A DNA stretch of 23,660 nt, from positions 1 to 23,660 of the IMG/VR virus record IMGVR_UViG_3300006332_000065; one strand, given 5' to 3'. Of this stretch, positions 22,301-23,660 are shown piece after piece. Each line of letters opens with the position of its first letter. Position 1 is the first letter of the stretch. The notes below the pieces were generated by a model. The model was not told the DNA's origin. It was given only the letters and a program-made list of their open reading frames with translations, and searched no databases. A program made the translations under genes and the position numbers. This DNA is from a virus.

Positions 22301-23660
22301 GTAGAAGTAGAAGAGTACTCAGATTGAACTATTTGACCACTTCCTAATGGGTTATATGGATTAGATCCATAAGTTTTAGTTGGTATATTATATGCCCCTT
22401 CTTTATGATTAGATTGTGCAACTCGGAAAGTTATATTTGGAGACTGTGAATTCCTATTGGAAATTAATGCTGCATTCTGCATTACACCTTCAACAGTTTC
22501 TCCTACTTGAAAAGTGCCTGTTGTCATTTCAATTTCCAAGAGTTTAGGTACACAATATTTGGATACATCAACCCCTTCAAAGAATGCATATAATCTTGTT
22601 AATGGTTTATTCTGTTGAGCAAGAACTTGAACATTACGACTTCTCATAAAGGGTATTACTTCCCTACTAACTAATCTATCTCCCTCAGATCTTCTTTGTG
22701 AGAAATCTTCAACAATTTGTCGTCTGGTACCTGTTCTGGTCATATTACCAGATTGGAAAGTCTCTAATTGACGAGATCTTGTTGTTGTCCTTCTTGTTAC
22801 CCTAAAGTTTCCTTCTTGTCTTGTAACCGATCCACTGCTAGTTCTTGTCCCGCCAACCCATCTAGTTTGGTTTCCAGACCAGAATGTATTCCATGAACCC
22901 CATACATTAGGACCAAATCCATTTTGATCAAACCCTTGATTTGCTACAAGATTAGCAAATGTAGATGCAAAATTTCCTTCTTCAATAAGAACACGAGCTT
23001 CTATCCTTCTTGTATTAATCCAAGTATCCGATTCAGGAGTTAATTGAACCAAACCATTCCAATAAGCAACAATAAAAGGTGTTATAGATTCTGTTCTAGA
23101 TCCAAATACTTGTTTTAAATACTCAGTTTCAGAATAATCTAACGTAATCATTTGAGAAGGATGCTTACGAATATTAATACCTTCAATAGTACTAAATTGT
23201 TCATCCTCTGTACTATCTACATTAACTACTGGTCCAAATTGTAAGTCAACTGAACTAGTGTAATGTTCTGGTCTTAATTCTTTACCTTCTCTATCAATAC
23301 TATTTTTAACAGTAATATCAGTATCCTGTGCTTGGAAAGATTCAAAATTATCAACAAAGAATCCAGATTTAAACCTATCCAACCCATCAGAATCAGGAAC
23401 AAAGAAACTAGAAGTATTAACTTCAAGTAAAGATAAAGCTGTATAATATTCTAAATTTTGAATTCTATTCTCCAATCTTTGGATATCTTTCATTTGATAT
23501 CTCTTATATTCAAAGAAATTAATTACAGCATCAGTAACATTATATAAGTATGGAGGAAGTTGAGCAGTAGCCACTTCTATGGCAACATCAACGGGAAGAG
23601 GTCTTTCAGGTTTTTCTGCTGGTGTTCCATAAATTACTTGGAAATTGCCTTCCTTAGTTA
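19354..23660 (-). CDS. Large DUF4815-like structural protein (5' end outside the window)
   Basis: At least 1434 residues are visible. The frame stays open to the window edge (TKEGNFQVIYGTPAEKPERP upstream), so the GTG at 23574 is not the true start. The segment YKRYQMKDIQRLENRIQNLE followed by YYTALSLLE fits the DUF4815-type virion proteins of marine phages as I remember them. An Arg/Thr-rich stretch follows at about 22670-22905. Later parts are beta-rich modules: G-x-G-Y repeats at about 20960-21165 and an EIISYSSVNGNTIGVSTRGI module at about 20400-20610. The C-terminal 300 residues form a globular domain ending QVYVPRVKDLRVIALA. Its place before gp13 is where T4 keeps gp10-gp12 and wac, so a baseplate or fibre role is likely. 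Confidence 0.85.
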   Translation of the reverse strand, partial: TKEGNFQVIYGTPAEKPERPLPVDVAIEVATAQLPPYLYNVTDAVINFFEYKRYQMKDIQRLENRIQNLEYYTALSLLEVNTSSFFVPDSDGLDRFKSGFFVDNFESFQAQDTDITVKNSIDREGKELRPEHYTSSVDLQFGPVVNVDSTEDEQFSTIEGINIRKHPSQMITLDYSETEYLKQVFGSRTESITPFIVAYWNGLVQLTPESDTWINTRRIEARVLIEEGNFASTFANLVANQGFDQNGFGPNVWGSWNTFWSGNQTRWVGGTRTSSGSVTRQEGNFRVTRRTTTRSRQLETFQSGNMTRTGTRRQIVEDFSQRRSEGDRLVSREVIPFMRSRNVQVLAQQNKPLTRLYAFFEGVDVSKYCVPKLLEIEMTTGTFQVGETVEGVMQNAALISNRNSQSPNITFRVAQSNHKEGAYNIPTKTYGSNPYNPLGSGQIVQSEYSSTSTILNVDIFSLAAQAQGQFYGWVSNGMVLTGRSSGAQAKITNLRLVSDITGFVGASFFIPDPNNANHPSFTAGEKVFRLTSDVDNEGNPTSSAEDDFASIGYLETIQETIVATRNARIITNNISDQRSTSRTLGSEWRTTGSSVGAATNRRRNRWPNPDPLAQSFMVNDETGVFITKCDIFFSSKSVDNLPVIFSIRTMLGGVPTMNIVPLSEVALDPDQVNVSADGSVATTFEFDAPVYLEGGQEYAMVMLSNSSQYAAYISRVGENDILTGNYIANQPTLGSMFKSQNASTWEPSQWEDLKYTLYRAEFIDSGTFEVYSPQLTQGNDQIPQLIPQPLELYSRQVRVGLGTTVADNGYVMGNTFYQEGTNATGNLAAVAGAAYTSLNVINAGIGYTPLDGQFQFNGVVLDTVTGNGRGATADLYISNGVAIAATVSIGGTGYQVGDVLGITTVGLASVGRNARFSITSIGSTNELLLENVQGNFIVGTANTLFYYKNSASVGVATELNYAAGGDVQIVQTNTVSDGLHIKVNHKNHGMYFTKNDVEISGVESDILPTKLSTAYNVGDTGSISVGDASKFSTFENVSVGTTNYGYMKIGQEIISYSSVNGNTIGVSTRGIANSVKKTYPVGTPVYKYEIGGVNLLRVNTTHGLSTTTSAYPNATNITTSGAITFDSYNIKLDMSKNGTARNTDVGWPALYINNSKSSGGYKVRATQNMPYEIITPMVQNITVPSTSLSATARMIDAKSISGDEIPYIQTDSEPLTLNQTNYLDSPRIIASKLNEDTFLSEVKGSKSLQMTITLNTADNHVSPVVDGQRMSTILTSNRVNDVIVNYATDDRISTVETDPTSCQYVSKEMLLENHATSLKVILAAHIHEDADIRLFYSVHNKEAVDPIFIPFPGYQNLNNRGQVIAQEDNNGLSDKFVPKSNSSGFDGNSLEFRDYTFSVDQLPSFRAYRIKILMTSKSQVYVPRVKDLRVIALA

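Overview
This window is a block of virion-assembly genes from a T4-like cyanophage (marine myovirus of the Synechococcus/Prochlorococcus type). Every supported gene lies on the minus strand. The DNA is AT-rich, and genes abut or overlap by a few bases. Read in the direction of transcription, from high to low coordinate, the order follows T4: a large fibre/baseplate-type protein, neck gp13 and gp14, tail terminator gp15, small terminase gp16, large terminase gp17, sheath gp18, tube gp19, portal gp20, prohead core proteins, protease gp21, scaffold gp22, and the start of the major capsid protein gp23. The cyanobacterial host is inferred from the gp-set architecture and from two proteins of families typical of cyanobacteria and plastids (DUF2997 and DUF1257/Ycf35).

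Region by region: 19354-23660 holds a >1430-residue structural protein that runs off the window. It is followed by a 75-aa conserved small protein and a 215-aa BppU-like protein (18488-19352), then gp13 and gp14 (16167-18465). A small non-structural cassette sits between gp14 and gp15 (15352-16126): a 57-aa His-rich peptide, DUF2997 and DUF1257. It has a host-like promoter candidate of its own. gp15 and gp16 follow (13907-15327). Between gp16 and gp17, where T4 has nothing, three genes are inserted (10027-13874): a 763-aa coiled-coil fibre-like protein, a 131-aa protein and a DUF192-domain protein. gp17, gp18, gp19 and gp20 follow (3600-10012). The prohead core section (1-3600) holds two small proteins in the gp67/gp68 positions, a 195-aa unknown, gp21, gp22 and the first 142 codons of gp23.

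Most transcription units are preceded by a T4-late-type box (TATAAATA, or the variants CATAAATA, AATAAATA and CTAAATA) about 20-40 bases before the start codon. Several boxes overlap the stop codon of the gene upstream. Two places carry an identical TGTGCTATAAT extended -10 box, which suggests extra recognition by host-type sigma factor.

The observation most worth following is the 131-aa protein at 11186-11581. Its first ten residues look like a T4 capsid-targeting peptide ending in a gp21-type cleavage glutamate. The residues after that closely copy the predicted mature N-terminus of gp23 encoded 11 kb away. It may be an undescribed packaged or capsid-lattice protein that imitates the processed major capsid protein. 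Other leads are the His-triplet peptide and its cassette, a fibre-like protein lodged inside the terminase genes, and structural modules shared between gp14, gp15 and the large fibre-type protein. No tRNA, rRNA, CRISPR, insertion sequence or integrase was seen, and no gene-free stretch exceeds about 65 bases.
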